This document shows, in pieces, positions 58,008 through 64,000 of a DNA stretch of 64,000 bases. Source of the stretch: Streptomyces tendae (lineage in GTDB: Bacteria > Actinomycetota > Actinomycetes > Streptomycetales > Streptomycetaceae); NCBI RefSeq assembly GCF_014650435.1, contig NZ_BMUY01000014.1, positions 62,001 through 126,000 of the forward strand, read 5' to 3'. How positions within the stretch are numbered: the stretch's first letter is position 1; each line of letters opens with the position of its first letter. The position numbers and the translations under genes were made by a program. The notes under the pieces were generated by a model that saw nothing but the letters and a program-made list of their open reading frames with translations, made no database searches and had not been told where the DNA came from.

Positions 58008-58048
58008 CTACTCTCCGCTCAGCCGGCCGTCGACTCCGAGTGACCGAG
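58008..58048. repeat. 41-bp direct repeat, copy 2
   Basis: Near-identical to 51805-51845 (two mismatches) and likewise placed straight after a stop codon, here 4 bp past the DUF2637 gene. The rest of the 280-bp gap to the next gene holds a GGCC/GGCC stem and a GAGGC/GCCTC pair but no coding signal. Confidence 0.85.
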
Positions 58049-58286
58049 GTTGACGGCCTCCCGGCCGATCATGTAAGAACTTCCTTCCGCTCGATCATGG
58101 GCGGACACCGTAGCTCCCGCCGCTCGACGGCGGTCGAGCTGGACACTCCGCGAGAGTCCGCCACCCCGAGGGGCTGGCAGGGGAAGCCGAGGGCACCCCG
58201 AGCGCGAACGGTACGCGCGATCTCCCATCATCACGCCGAGGCGTAGCCGCGCGCTGCCCTCGGCCTCTCGAAGGAGGTCGCAACCC

Positions 58287-58601
58287 GTGACGTCGACTGG
58301 CTACCTGCTCGACCTGCCCGTCACTGACTACCACCTGTCCTACTCGCACATCTCCGCCGAGCTCATCACCGCTCTGCCCGAGGGCTCTGCCGTCTCGGCC
58401 GTCCGCATGATGGCGGACGGCTCCTCGCTTCGGCTCACGTTCGTTCGCAGCTACGGCGAACGGGAGCTCTGGCACGTCCCTGGACTTTGCGCCCGAGGGG
58501 TCTCGAACGAAGAGCTCTCCCGAGAGCTCGTCTGCGTCCTGTACCGCCCTACCGCCACCGTCACCGCGGAGCGGTCACGCCCCTTGGAGGTGGCTCGATG
58601 A
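58287..58601 (+). CDS. Hypothetical element protein
   Basis: A 104-residue protein, VTSTGYLLDLPVTDYHLSYS at the start; SSLRLTFVRSYGERELWHVP suggests beta strands. Not recognised. GTG 58287 follows a strong GAAGGAGG. Its stop overlaps the initiator start (ATGA), so it is co-translated with the replication gene. Confidence 0.68.
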   Translation: MTSTGYLLDLPVTDYHLSYSHISAELITALPEGSAVSAVRMMADGSSLRLTFVRSYGERELWHVPGLCARGVSNEELSRELVCVLYRPTATVTAERSRPLEVAR

Positions 58602-59224
58602 ACAACGGCACGAAGAAGAAGGGTGCCCCCTTCAAGGTCCAGTGGGAGCGGCACGTTCTGCGAGTGGCGAAGCTGAAGAACCCGACTCACGCACTCGTCG
58701 GCATGGCTTACATCGGCTACGCCAACCCTGACGGGAGCAACCCCCGGCCGCCCGCCATGAAGCGGATCGCCGCAGACCTCGGCCTGTCCGAGCGCACCGT
58801 AGAACGCGCCTTCGAGGGGCTGGAAGCTGCGGGGCTCATCGTGCGACTGACCCGAGGAATCCCCGGCAAGGCCAGCCACTGGCGCTTCGTCATCCCCGAG
58901 GAAGACCCGACAGCCGTGACGGGTGTTGTCGAGGTCGAGGAGGAAGACCCGACAACCCTGACGGAGACACCCGACAGCGGTGACGGGAAGACCCGACAGC
59001 CCTGTCAGGAAGACCCGACAGCGGTGACGGCGTACCAAGACAAGTACCAACACACCACCAACACAACTACCAACACAGAGGCGGCCCTCACGGGCCGCAT
59101 CAACGTTGACGACGTCTGGGCTCAGGTCGAGGCCGAGCACTACGAGCGAGAGCACTACGAAGAGCTCTCGACTCGGCACCTACTCGAACGCTTCGAGCTC
59201 GGGGCGCCTGTCGGCGCCCTCTGA
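58598..59224 (+). CDS. HTH replication-initiator-like protein with internal iterons
   Basis: A 208-residue protein. Residues 1-95 have HALVGMAYIGYANPDGSNP then MKRIAADLGLSERTVERAFE and GLIVRLTRGIPGKASHWRFV, a winged-helix domain like those in phage and plasmid initiators (HTH_36-like). Residues 105-150 are a low-complexity acidic linker with repeated DPTAVTG/DPTTLTE, encoded by the iterons. A short acidic C-terminal domain follows. ATG 58598 follows TTGGAGG. Initiator role is inferred from the fold plus iterons inside the gene, as in lambda O. Confidence 0.75.
   Translation: MNNGTKKKGAPFKVQWERHVLRVAKLKNPTHALVGMAYIGYANPDGSNPRPPAMKRIAADLGLSERTVERAFEGLEAAGLIVRLTRGIPGKASHWRFVIPEEDPTAVTGVVEVEEEDPTTLTETPDSGDGKTRQPCQEDPTAVTAYQDKYQHTTNTTTNTEAALTGRINVDDVWAQVEAEHYEREHYEELSTRHLLERFELGAPVGAL
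58902..59029. repeat. Five 22-bp iterons inside the initiator gene; candidate origin
   Basis: The core CCCGACAG (CCCGACAA once), within the longer GAAGACCCGACAGCSGTGACGG, starts at 58906, 58948, 58970, 58992 and 59014. The last four are exactly 22 bp apart and the first is 42 bp from the second. As 22 is not a multiple of three, the copies read in different frames, so DNA rather than protein sequence is being kept. Confidence 0.85.
59202..59219. other. GGGCGCC hairpin, copy 2
   Basis: GGGCGCC (59202-59208), loop TGTC, GGCGCCC (59213-59219), covering the last codons of the initiator gene. Probable terminator or RNA-end stabiliser. Confidence 0.6.
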
Positions 59225-59280
59225 CGGAGATCGCGACGGCGAGGTGATCGCCGAGCACCACGCCTTCGCCGTTGCTCTGT

Positions 59281-59298
59281 GGCGCCCTACCGGGCGCC
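59281..59298. other. GGCGCCC hairpin, copy 3
   Basis: GGCGCCC (59281-59287), loop TACC, GGGCGCC (59292-59298), preceded by GCCGTTGC. It lies in the 218-bp gap between the initiator and HNH genes, which has no convincing gene. Confidence 0.6.
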
Positions 59299-59401
59299 CC
59301 TGGCGCATGCCCGCTTACCCCTTGGGGGCGCTGCCGCGCCCCACTTCCCGAAGACCCTCACGGCAAGCGACTTCACCTTGCCGTTGCAGCTCTGCTCAAG
59401 C

Positions 59402-59419
59402 GGCGCCCGACAGGGCGCC
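59402..59419. other. GGCGCCC hairpin, copy 4
   Basis: GGCGCCC (59402-59408), loop GACA, GGGCGCC (59413-59419), again after GCCGTTGC, 8 bp before the ribosome-binding site of the HNH gene. Copies 3 and 4 look like a duplicated block. Confidence 0.6.
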
Positions 59420-59442
59420 CCATCACAAGGAGGACATCCACA

Positions 59443-59946
59443 GTGGAACCGACCAACACCACCAACCCGTACGCCGACATCAAGGTCTACGACGAGCAGG
59501 GCAACCGCGTCTGCGGGGTCGAGACCTGCGAGCAAGTGCACAGGGCCAACGGCTTCTGCATCTCGCACAACTGGCGCTTTCGGAAGCACGGCGACCCGCA
59601 GGCCGACAAACCGTTGCGCTCCCACGCCTCCCGCAACTGGAAGGGCGAGGACGTCTCGTACGTCGGCGCACACAGTCGCGTGAAGGCCGAGCATGGCCCC
59701 GCGTCGTCGTGGCCCTGCTCTTGCGGATGCGGCCGACAGGCCGATGACTGGGCGTACCTGGGCACTGCGGGAGAGCGCGAGAAGGTCTCCGACGCGAAGG
59801 GTTCGAAGGGCTTCCCGTACTCCCCTGACCCCGAGGACTTCGCCCCGCTCGCCAAGACCTGTCACAAGCGGTTCGACACCTGGCAGGCGCAGCGCCGTAC
59901 CGGCGTCCCCCTCGCTCTCGTCATCGCCGAGGCGCTGGCCGCGTAA
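59443..59946 (+). CDS. HNH-endonuclease-like protein
   Basis: A 167-residue protein. CGVETCEQVHRANGFCISHN and FRKHGDP form the small Cys/His module often fused to phage HNH nucleases, and PCSCGCGRQADDWAYL followed by PEDFAPLAKTCHKRFD gives the zinc cysteines and the CH of the HNH core. The first catalytic histidine is not obvious, so activity is uncertain. It may nick DNA for replication or packaging, or be selfish. GTG 59443 follows AAGGAGG. Confidence 0.72.
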   Translation: MEPTNTTNPYADIKVYDEQGNRVCGVETCEQVHRANGFCISHNWRFRKHGDPQADKPLRSHASRNWKGEDVSYVGAHSRVKAEHGPASSWPCSCGCGRQADDWAYLGTAGEREKVSDAKGSKGFPYSPDPEDFAPLAKTCHKRFDTWQAQRRTGVPLALVIAEALAA

Positions 59947-59966
59947 CCACCCCCTACCGGAAGGAA

Positions 59967-60392
59967 GTGATCCCACTGTTCACCGTCTCTCACGTTCACC
60001 ACTCCGCCCGCCGTACCGGCGAGCGCCTGTCGTCTCTGCTCGACTCCGTCACTGCCCGTGGCGTTGACGTCCGGCTCATCTCTGCCGACGCACACCAGGG
60101 CCGAGGATCGGCCCGTTGGCTCGACGTCGAGCTGTACGCCACGAAGGGGCACGGCTACCCGCACGCCGACACGTCCGAGGCACTTGGCGCCGTGGTGTCC
60201 GTCCTGGACGCCGTCACTGGCCACGAAGTACAGGGCTTCGGTTCGGTCACTGGCGGCGCCCTGGTGGACTCTCACGCCGTGCGTGAGGGTCTGGCGCTTC
60301 GCGTCCGTCTCGACGTCGAGGGCGAGGCGTCCCGCCTCTTCGCGCTGGACTCGCGAGACGTCCCGGCCGTCCCCGCGGAGGTGGCAGCGTGA
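59967..60392 (+). CDS. Hypothetical element protein
   Basis: A 141-residue protein, probably alpha/beta (SSLLDSVTARGVDVRLISAD, WLDVELYATKGHGYPHADTS). Not recognised. GTG 59967 stands very close to AAGGAA, so the true start may be a few codons later. Its stop overlaps the next start (GTGA). Confidence 0.62.
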   Translation: MIPLFTVSHVHHSARRTGERLSSLLDSVTARGVDVRLISADAHQGRGSARWLDVELYATKGHGYPHADTSEALGAVVSVLDAVTGHEVQGFGSVTGGALVDSHAVREGLALRVRLDVEGEASRLFALDSRDVPAVPAEVAA

Positions 60393-60556
60393 GGCGCACC
60401 TACGCCCTGACGGACGACCCGAAGGAGATGGAGCGGCGAGCCATCGAGTTCCTGTGCTTCGCCTGCGCTCGCCCCCTCCCCGAGGATGCGGCAACGCACC
60501 GGGCGTACTGCGATGCCACCTGCCGCAAGCGGTACAACCGCTTCATGGCCGCCTGA
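60389..60556 (+). CDS. 55-residue zinc-finger-like protein
   Basis: Starts VRRTYALTDDPKEMERRAIE and contains FLCFACARPL and YCDATCRKRYNRFM: two Cys pairs (CxxC, CxxxC) 15 residues apart, as in small zinc ribbons of phage and element proteins that bind nucleic acid. GTG 60389 overlaps the previous stop. Last gene of the rightward block, followed by a terminator. Confidence 0.65.
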   Translation: MRRTYALTDDPKEMERRAIEFLCFACARPLPEDAATHRAYCDATCRKRYNRFMAA

Positions 60557-60575
60557 GCGGCCCCATGTCCCGATC

Positions 60576-60618
60576 GACCCCCCGGACTGGCCCCAGAATT
60601 TCGGCCGGCTGGGGGGTC
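60576..60618. terminator. Terminator of the rightward element block
   Basis: GACCCCCC (60576-60583) pairs with GGGGGGTC (60611-60618); an inner GGCC/GGCC pair strengthens it, and CTTCTG follows. It lies 20 bp past the last rightward gene. Confidence 0.75.
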
Positions 60619-61042
60619 CTTCTGTGCGTTGACCTGCGGTTTTGCACCCCCACCCCCTGTCCGGGCAGATGTCACGATCGACCCTGTTACTGGGGCTGGA
60701 TGGGAGGCGCTAAGACTCGGCGGTGCGGGAACCACGCTCCAGGGGGTCACCCCCCACCCCCGACCGGCGTCCGGCCGAGCGGGCAGGCACCAGGGCGGCC
60801 GAGGACGCAAGACGCGGCCCGCTCGCGAACGATCACGCAGCCTCGGGCCCGACTCCTCGGCCAGCCACTCAACGACCGACACAGGGGCACACAGCGGCTC
60901 GGCCAGCGGCCAACACACGCCCACGGGACCCGCGTTCAACGGCCATGACCAGGACTCTCAGCGCGATGTGAGCTCGACCACATTCGACAGGATCGAGCTT
61001 GACAAGATCCCCCGCCCTCATGAGAGAACCGAGATCCACACC
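60619..61042. other. Gene-poor right end of the element
   Basis: About 420 bp without a convincing gene. Frames on both strands are open but have skewed, Arg/Pro/Gly-rich composition typical of non-coding high-GC DNA. TTGACA occurs at about 61,000 but no good -10 follows. Possible roles are attachment-site flank or an origin/packaging site; nothing specific is visible. Confidence 0.4.
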
Positions 61043-61067
61043 GGAGTAAGTGCGAATCGCTCGGCTC
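61043..61067. other. attR junction of the integrative element
   Basis: Element arm GGAGTAAGT (61043-61051), then CGAATCGCTCGG, the shared CTC (61065-61067), and chromosomal comM to the right. In the predicted attP the GGAGTAAGT and ACTTACTCC arms lie about 15 bp on each side of the crossover, with CGGCTC/GAGCCG nested inside, the usual shape of a serine-integrase site. Confidence 0.85.
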
Positions 61068-62066
61068 GTCCAGGAACAGGACGCCCCGGTGCGCCAGCGA
61101 CACGGCGCCGGGCCGCGCGATGCCGGGGCCCCCTCCGACGAGGGACTGCATCGTGGCGGAGTGGTGGGGAGCGCAGTAGGGGGCTGTGTCGATCATGGGT
61201 TTGCCCGGTGGCAGCAGTCCCGCCACCGAGTGCACTGCGGTGACTTCCAGCGACTCCGCCCGGCAGAGCTGGGGCAGGACGGCGGGCAGCCGTTCGGCGA
61301 GCATGGTCTTGCCGGCGCCGGGCGGCCCTTCCAGGAACAGGTGATGGCGGCCGGCCGCGGCGACCTCCACCGCGGTGCGCGCCGACTCCTGGCCGACGAC
61401 GTCGGCGAGGTCGTGGCTGTGCTCGTGACCGTGGTCGTGCTGTGCCGCTCCGATGCCGCGCATTCCCGTGGCCGCGCCGGTGCCGGGCATGCGCAGACCG
61501 GCCAGGAGCGGGTCGGGGCGGCCCTGCGGGTCCTGCTCCTCCTCCGGCACGGGTTCGTCGGCGAGCACGGCGATCAGCTGGCGCAGGCTGCGCACCCCGA
61601 GCACCGACACTCCCGGCACCAGGGACGCCTCGGCGGCGGCGCACTCGGGTACGACCACCTGCTCGTACCCGGCCTCCGCCGCGGCCAGGACCGCCGGCAG
61701 GATGCCGCGCACCGGCCGCACCCGGCCGTCCAGACCCAGCTCTCCGATCATCACGATGTCGGCCAGCACCCGCGGGTCGATCCGCTCCGCCGCGCCCAGG
61801 ACGCTCGCGGCGACGGCGAGGTCGAAGCCGCTGCCGCTCTTGGGCACCGAGGCGGGGCTGAGTCCGACCGTCAGCTTCTTCTGGGGCCACTGAGCGCCCG
61901 AGTTGACCACGGCCGCCCGTACCCGGTCCCGGCTCTCCGTGAGGCTCTTGTCCGGCAGCCCCACCAGGGTGAACGCCGCCACGCCCGGTTCCAGGTCGGC
62001 CTGGACCTCGACCACCACGCCCTCGACGCCGACCAGCGCCACCGAGCACGTACGCGCGAACCCCAT
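61066..62066 (-). pseudogene. comM: 5' part of comM (Mg-chelatase-like AAA+), split by the element
   Basis: Encodes residues 1 to about 333 of ComM/YifB: the Lon-protease-like N-terminal domain (ARTCSVALVGVEGVVVEVQA, GLPDKSLTESRDRVRAAVVN) and the AAA+ start with Walker A GPPGAGKTM, ending at Walker B GVLFLDE. The frame runs on through 43 element codons to a stop at 60936, so a 376-residue truncated protein with ATP-binding site but no sensor or C-terminal domain could be made. ATG 62066 overlaps the yraN stop (TGATG). Both fragments together give about 545 residues, the normal length. Confidence 0.93.
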
Positions 62067-62428
62067 CACGCCACCCCCCGGGCGTGCTCGACCACGGGGG
62101 CGCCGCGCTGCGGGAGGAGCACGCCGACCAGATCGATACGCACTCCCCCGGGCGGGACTCCCCCGTGGGTCTGGATCCAGCGCTCCGCCAGCCTCCGCAG
62201 CCGCTCCGCCTTCTCCGGCGTCACGGCGGCCATCGGGTGCTCGAAGGAGCCGCCCCTGCGCGTCTTGACCTCGCAGACCACCAGGACGTCTCCGTCCCGG
62301 GCCACGATGTCGATCTCGCCGGTCCTGCCACAGCGCCAGTTGCGCTCCAGGACGGTCATCCCGGACCCGGTCAGCCGGCGGGCGGCGAGTGTCTCGCCGT
62401 ACTTGCCCATCGCGCCTCGTGCGTTCAT
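62066..62428 (-). CDS. YraN-family (UPF0102) endonuclease-like protein
   Basis: A 120-residue protein with the restriction-endonuclease-like fold of the UPF0102 group: GETLAARRLTGSG, NWRCGRTGEIDIVARDGDVL and VVCEVKTRRGGSFEHP carry the E-D-ExK pattern. Usually next to comM and dprA, as here. Role unclear. ATG 62428 (MNARGAMGKYG) is preferred to longer frames. Confidence 0.88.
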   Translation of the reverse strand: MNARGAMGKYGETLAARRLTGSGMTVLERNWRCGRTGEIDIVARDGDVLVVCEVKTRRGGSFEHPMAAVTPEKAERLRRLAERWIQTHGGVPPGGVRIDLVGVLLPQRGAPVVEHARGVA

Positions 62429-62516
62429 GTCGGCACCACCTCCGGCACCAACGATCACGCAGACGAGCTGACCTCGTCACTCACGGTGAACTACTCACCG
62501 GTTGTGGAAAACCCCG

Positions 62517-62825
62517 TCACCCGCCCGGCAGTTCCAGATCGCTCTTGTTCAGCTCCTCGATGTTCACGTCCTTGAACGTCAACACCCTCACCTGCTTGAC
62601 GAACCGGGCTGGCCGGTACATGTCCCACACCCAGGCGTCAGCCATGGAGACCTCGAAGAACACCTCACCCTGTACCGAGTGCACCTGCATCTCGTAGTCG
62701 TTGGTGAGGTAGAAACGCCGCTCGGTCTCGATCACGTATTTGAACAGACCGACGACATCGCGGTACTCCCGGTAGAGCTTGAGCTCCATCTCGGTCTCGT
62801 ACTTCTCGAGGTCCTCGGCGCTCAT
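62517..62825 (-). CDS. DUF2469 protein
   Basis: A 102-residue acidic protein, MSAEDLEKYETEMELKLYRE at the start and FYLTNDYEMQVHSVQGEVFF in the middle; this actinobacterial family is highly conserved and of unknown function. It lies between yraN and the NUDIX gene, as in other Streptomyces and Mycobacterium. Confidence 0.92.
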   Translation of the reverse strand: MSAEDLEKYETEMELKLYREYRDVVGLFKYVIETERRFYLTNDYEMQVHSVQGEVFFEVSMADAWVWDMYRPARFVKQVRVLTFKDVNIEELNKSDLELPGG

Positions 62826-62881
62826 GGCATGTTCCCCTTCAGCCGTGCGGTCCCCCCATTGTGCGCCAGTCCCGTGCGCCC

Positions 62882-63412
62882 CTAGACGATTTCGGTGTCC
62901 AGGGTCACCGGCCCGGCCGGGGGACCTTCGTCGAGCAGCGTGCGCAGCAGCTCGGCGAGTCTGGTCGGATACACCGTCTCACGTGCCCGGGTCAGTTCCT
63001 CACACGTCCACCAGCGCGCTCCGGCGACGCTGCGCCGCTCCAGCTCCGTGAGGCCGGCACCGACCGCCTCGGTCCCGGTCCGGGCGGTGCGGGCCAGGTA
63101 GTACCACTCGTCCTGGTCCCAGCGGCGGCCCGCGAAGGGGAAGGAGCACCTGCGCCGCCAGAGCACCGGGCCGAGGTCGACGTCGCTGATGCCGGTCTCC
63201 TCCAGCAGCTCGCGCCGGGCGGCCTGCTCACGGGTCTCGTCGCCCTCCACACCGCCGCCGGGGGTGAACCACCAGTCGTCGGCCGGATCGTCCGGTTCGT
63301 GACCGTGCAGCAGCAGGATGCGGTCCTCGGGGTCGAGCAGCACCACCCGGGCGACCCGGCGCAGTCCGCCCTCGTATGTGTCCTGTTCCGCAGACGTCAC
63401 CTCAGCGCCCAC
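62882..63412 (-). CDS. NUDIX hydrolase
   Basis: A 176-residue pyrophosphohydrolase. The NUDIX box reads GGGVEGDETREQAARRELLE followed by ETG, with all metal-binding glutamates. Substrate unknown. GTG 63412 overlaps the signal peptidase gene end by 11 bp; GTG 63400, just past that stop, is an alternative. Confidence 0.88.
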   Translation of the reverse strand: MGAEVTSAEQDTYEGGLRRVARVVLLDPEDRILLLHGHEPDDPADDWWFTPGGGVEGDETREQAARRELLEETGISDVDLGPVLWRRRCSFPFAGRRWDQDEWYYLARTARTGTEAVGAGLTELERRSVAGARWWTCEELTRARETVYPTRLAELLRTLLDEGPPAGPVTLDTEIV

Positions 63413-64000
63413 CGGCGGGCTCCGCTCCCTTGCGGGCCCGGGAGGCCCCGGCCCGTTTGGCGAAGGGACCGTAGGCCGCGCCGCCCAGGATCAGCACGGC
63501 CCCGGCGATCACCAGGACGACCACGGTCCGCAGCGGCCCCGGCGAGGACAGGTCGCCCAGCGCCTCGAAGCCGGTGGGCCGCTCCAGCATGCCGTTCATC
63601 GGCCAGGCCACGGCGTCCACGCGGGCGTCCACGGCGCCGCGCGACACGGTGCCGCCGGCCGCGTCGGTGAGGTGGGCGGTGGAGTCCACGGAGTTGTCGC
63701 GCTCGTCGCCGAGCAGGAACAGGCGGCCCTCCGGGACGGTCACGGTCTGGAAGTCGCTGATCTCGGCCGGAGTGCCGGCGGGCAGGTACGGCTCGTCGAT
63801 CACCTTGCCGTTGACCTTCAGCTTGCCCTTCTGGCAGCAGGAGACGGTGTCCCCGCCGACGGCGACCACCCGCTTGACCATCGGGGCGTTGGCCCAGGTC
63901 GCGTCCTTGAAGACGACGACGTCGCCGCGGCGGACGTCGGCGCCGTCGATGCGCTGTGCCAGGACCCGGTCACCGGCGTCGATCGTCGGCGTCATCGAGC
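63402..64000 (-). CDS. Signal peptidase I (5' end outside the window)
   Basis: The part in the window starts at the catalytic serine (Ser-Met-Thr-Pro-Thr; the serine codon is 63996-63998). MVKRVVAVGGD carries the general-base lysine, and FLLGDERDNSVDST is box E. A C-terminal hydrophobic helix (VVVLVIAGAVLILGGAAYG) and a basic tail are typical of the clustered Streptomyces sip genes. The N-terminal anchor is beyond position 64,000. Confidence 0.92.
   Translation of the reverse strand, partial: SMTPTIDAGDRVLAQRIDGADVRRGDVVVFKDATWANAPMVKRVVAVGGDTVSCCQKGKLKVNGKVIDEPYLPAGTPAEISDFQTVTVPEGRLFLLGDERDNSVDSTAHLTDAAGGTVSRGAVDARVDAVAWPMNGMLERPTGFEALGDLSSPGPLRTVVVLVIAGAVLILGGAAYGPFAKRAGASRARKGAEPAGGR

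Larger units (their letters stand above)
48964..61066. mobile_element. 12.1-kb serine-integrase integrative element in comM
   Basis: Bounded by attL (about 48,964) and attR (about 61,066); base composition is less GC-extreme than in the flanks. Contents left to right: an unknown gene and the integrase (rightward); three tiny genes, an XRE/DUF5753 regulator, a DUF6879 protein and two small proteins (leftward); a repeat-filled non-coding region; then excisionase-like HTH, unknown, coiled-coil protein, small membrane protein, DUF2637 protein, unknown, initiator with iterons, HNH protein, unknown and a 55-residue Cys protein (rightward). No relaxase, FtsK-type translocase, terminase, capsid or lysis gene was found. 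It may be a mobilisable or satellite-like island. Confidence 0.9.

Noticed and set aside
59225..59442. Small gene between the initiator and HNH genes
   Set aside because: Open frames exist but lack start signals and contain the duplicated hairpins; non-coding is simpler.
48964..61066. Complete prophage
   Set aside because: No terminase, portal, capsid, tail or lysis gene can be recognised in 12.1 kb, despite the phage-type integrase.
60629..61243. Protein gene at the right end of the element
   Set aside because: The frame crosses attR into comM antisense, has Arg/Pro/Gly-rich composition and no ribosome-binding site.

Overview
The window is chromosomal DNA from a high-GC actinobacterium, almost certainly Streptomyces of the S. 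coelicolor/S. lividans type. Evidence: very high GC in third codon positions, frequent GTG starts, a sporulation sigma factor WhiG, DasR-type control of a chitinase, mycothiol-type enzymes, and core gene order (signal peptidase, NUDIX, DUF2469, yraN, comM, dprA, whiG, TetR, M23 peptidase, rpsB, tsf, pyrH, frr, cdsA, rlmN) that I recognise from that group. Species-level placement and S. coelicolor locus comparisons are from memory and unverified.

Layout. 1-5,900: a PucR-type regulator, a membrane ATPase and gabT. 6,250-10,200: a TPR protein, a PAP2 phosphatase, a DasR-box-controlled GH18 chitinase and a small conserved protein. 10,300-17,600: a polyamine operon read leftwards (aldehyde dehydrogenase, potD, potA, potB, potC, FAD oxidoreductase). 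17,700-23,500: NADAR protein, two DUF4190 proteins, an adenosine-deaminase-like (probably aminofutalosine) deaminase, a GDPD, a serine hydrolase and an HXXEE membrane protein. 23,500-28,400: an orphan second PotD, a second aminobutyraldehyde dehydrogenase, and a divergent Lrp regulator plus class III aminotransferase. Together with gabT these make a putrescine to GABA to succinate-semialdehyde route. 28,500-34,200: an ABC exporter, VOC and LOG-family proteins, a sortase-anchored protein and a mycothiol-dependent-family protein. 34,200-38,300: a thiamine ABC importer (thiBPQ) under a TPP riboswitch. 38,400-44,300: rlmN, cdsA, frr, pyrH, tsf, rpsB. 44,600-48,330: M23 peptidase, TetR regulator, whiG, dprA.

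48,964-61,066 is a 12.1-kb integrative element inserted in comM by a large serine integrase. The crossover lies inside the Walker B codons of comM, so the gene is split into a 5' part (61,066-62,066) and a 3' part (48,327-48,964). The element carries the integrase, a leftward regulatory block (XRE/DUF5753, DUF6879, small proteins) and a rightward block (excisionase-like HTH, coiled-coil protein, DUF2637/Spd-like membrane protein, HTH replication initiator, HNH protein, several unknowns). Between the blocks is an approximately 0.9-kb non-coding stretch holding seven imperfect 87-bp tandem repeats rich in small inverted repeats. The initiator gene contains five copies of a 22-bp iteron. I see no transfer ATPase, relaxase, terminase or capsid gene, so the element is either mobilised by others or a satellite-like island.

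Beyond the element, 62,066-64,000 returns to core genes (yraN, DUF2469, NUDIX, and a signal peptidase cut by the window end).
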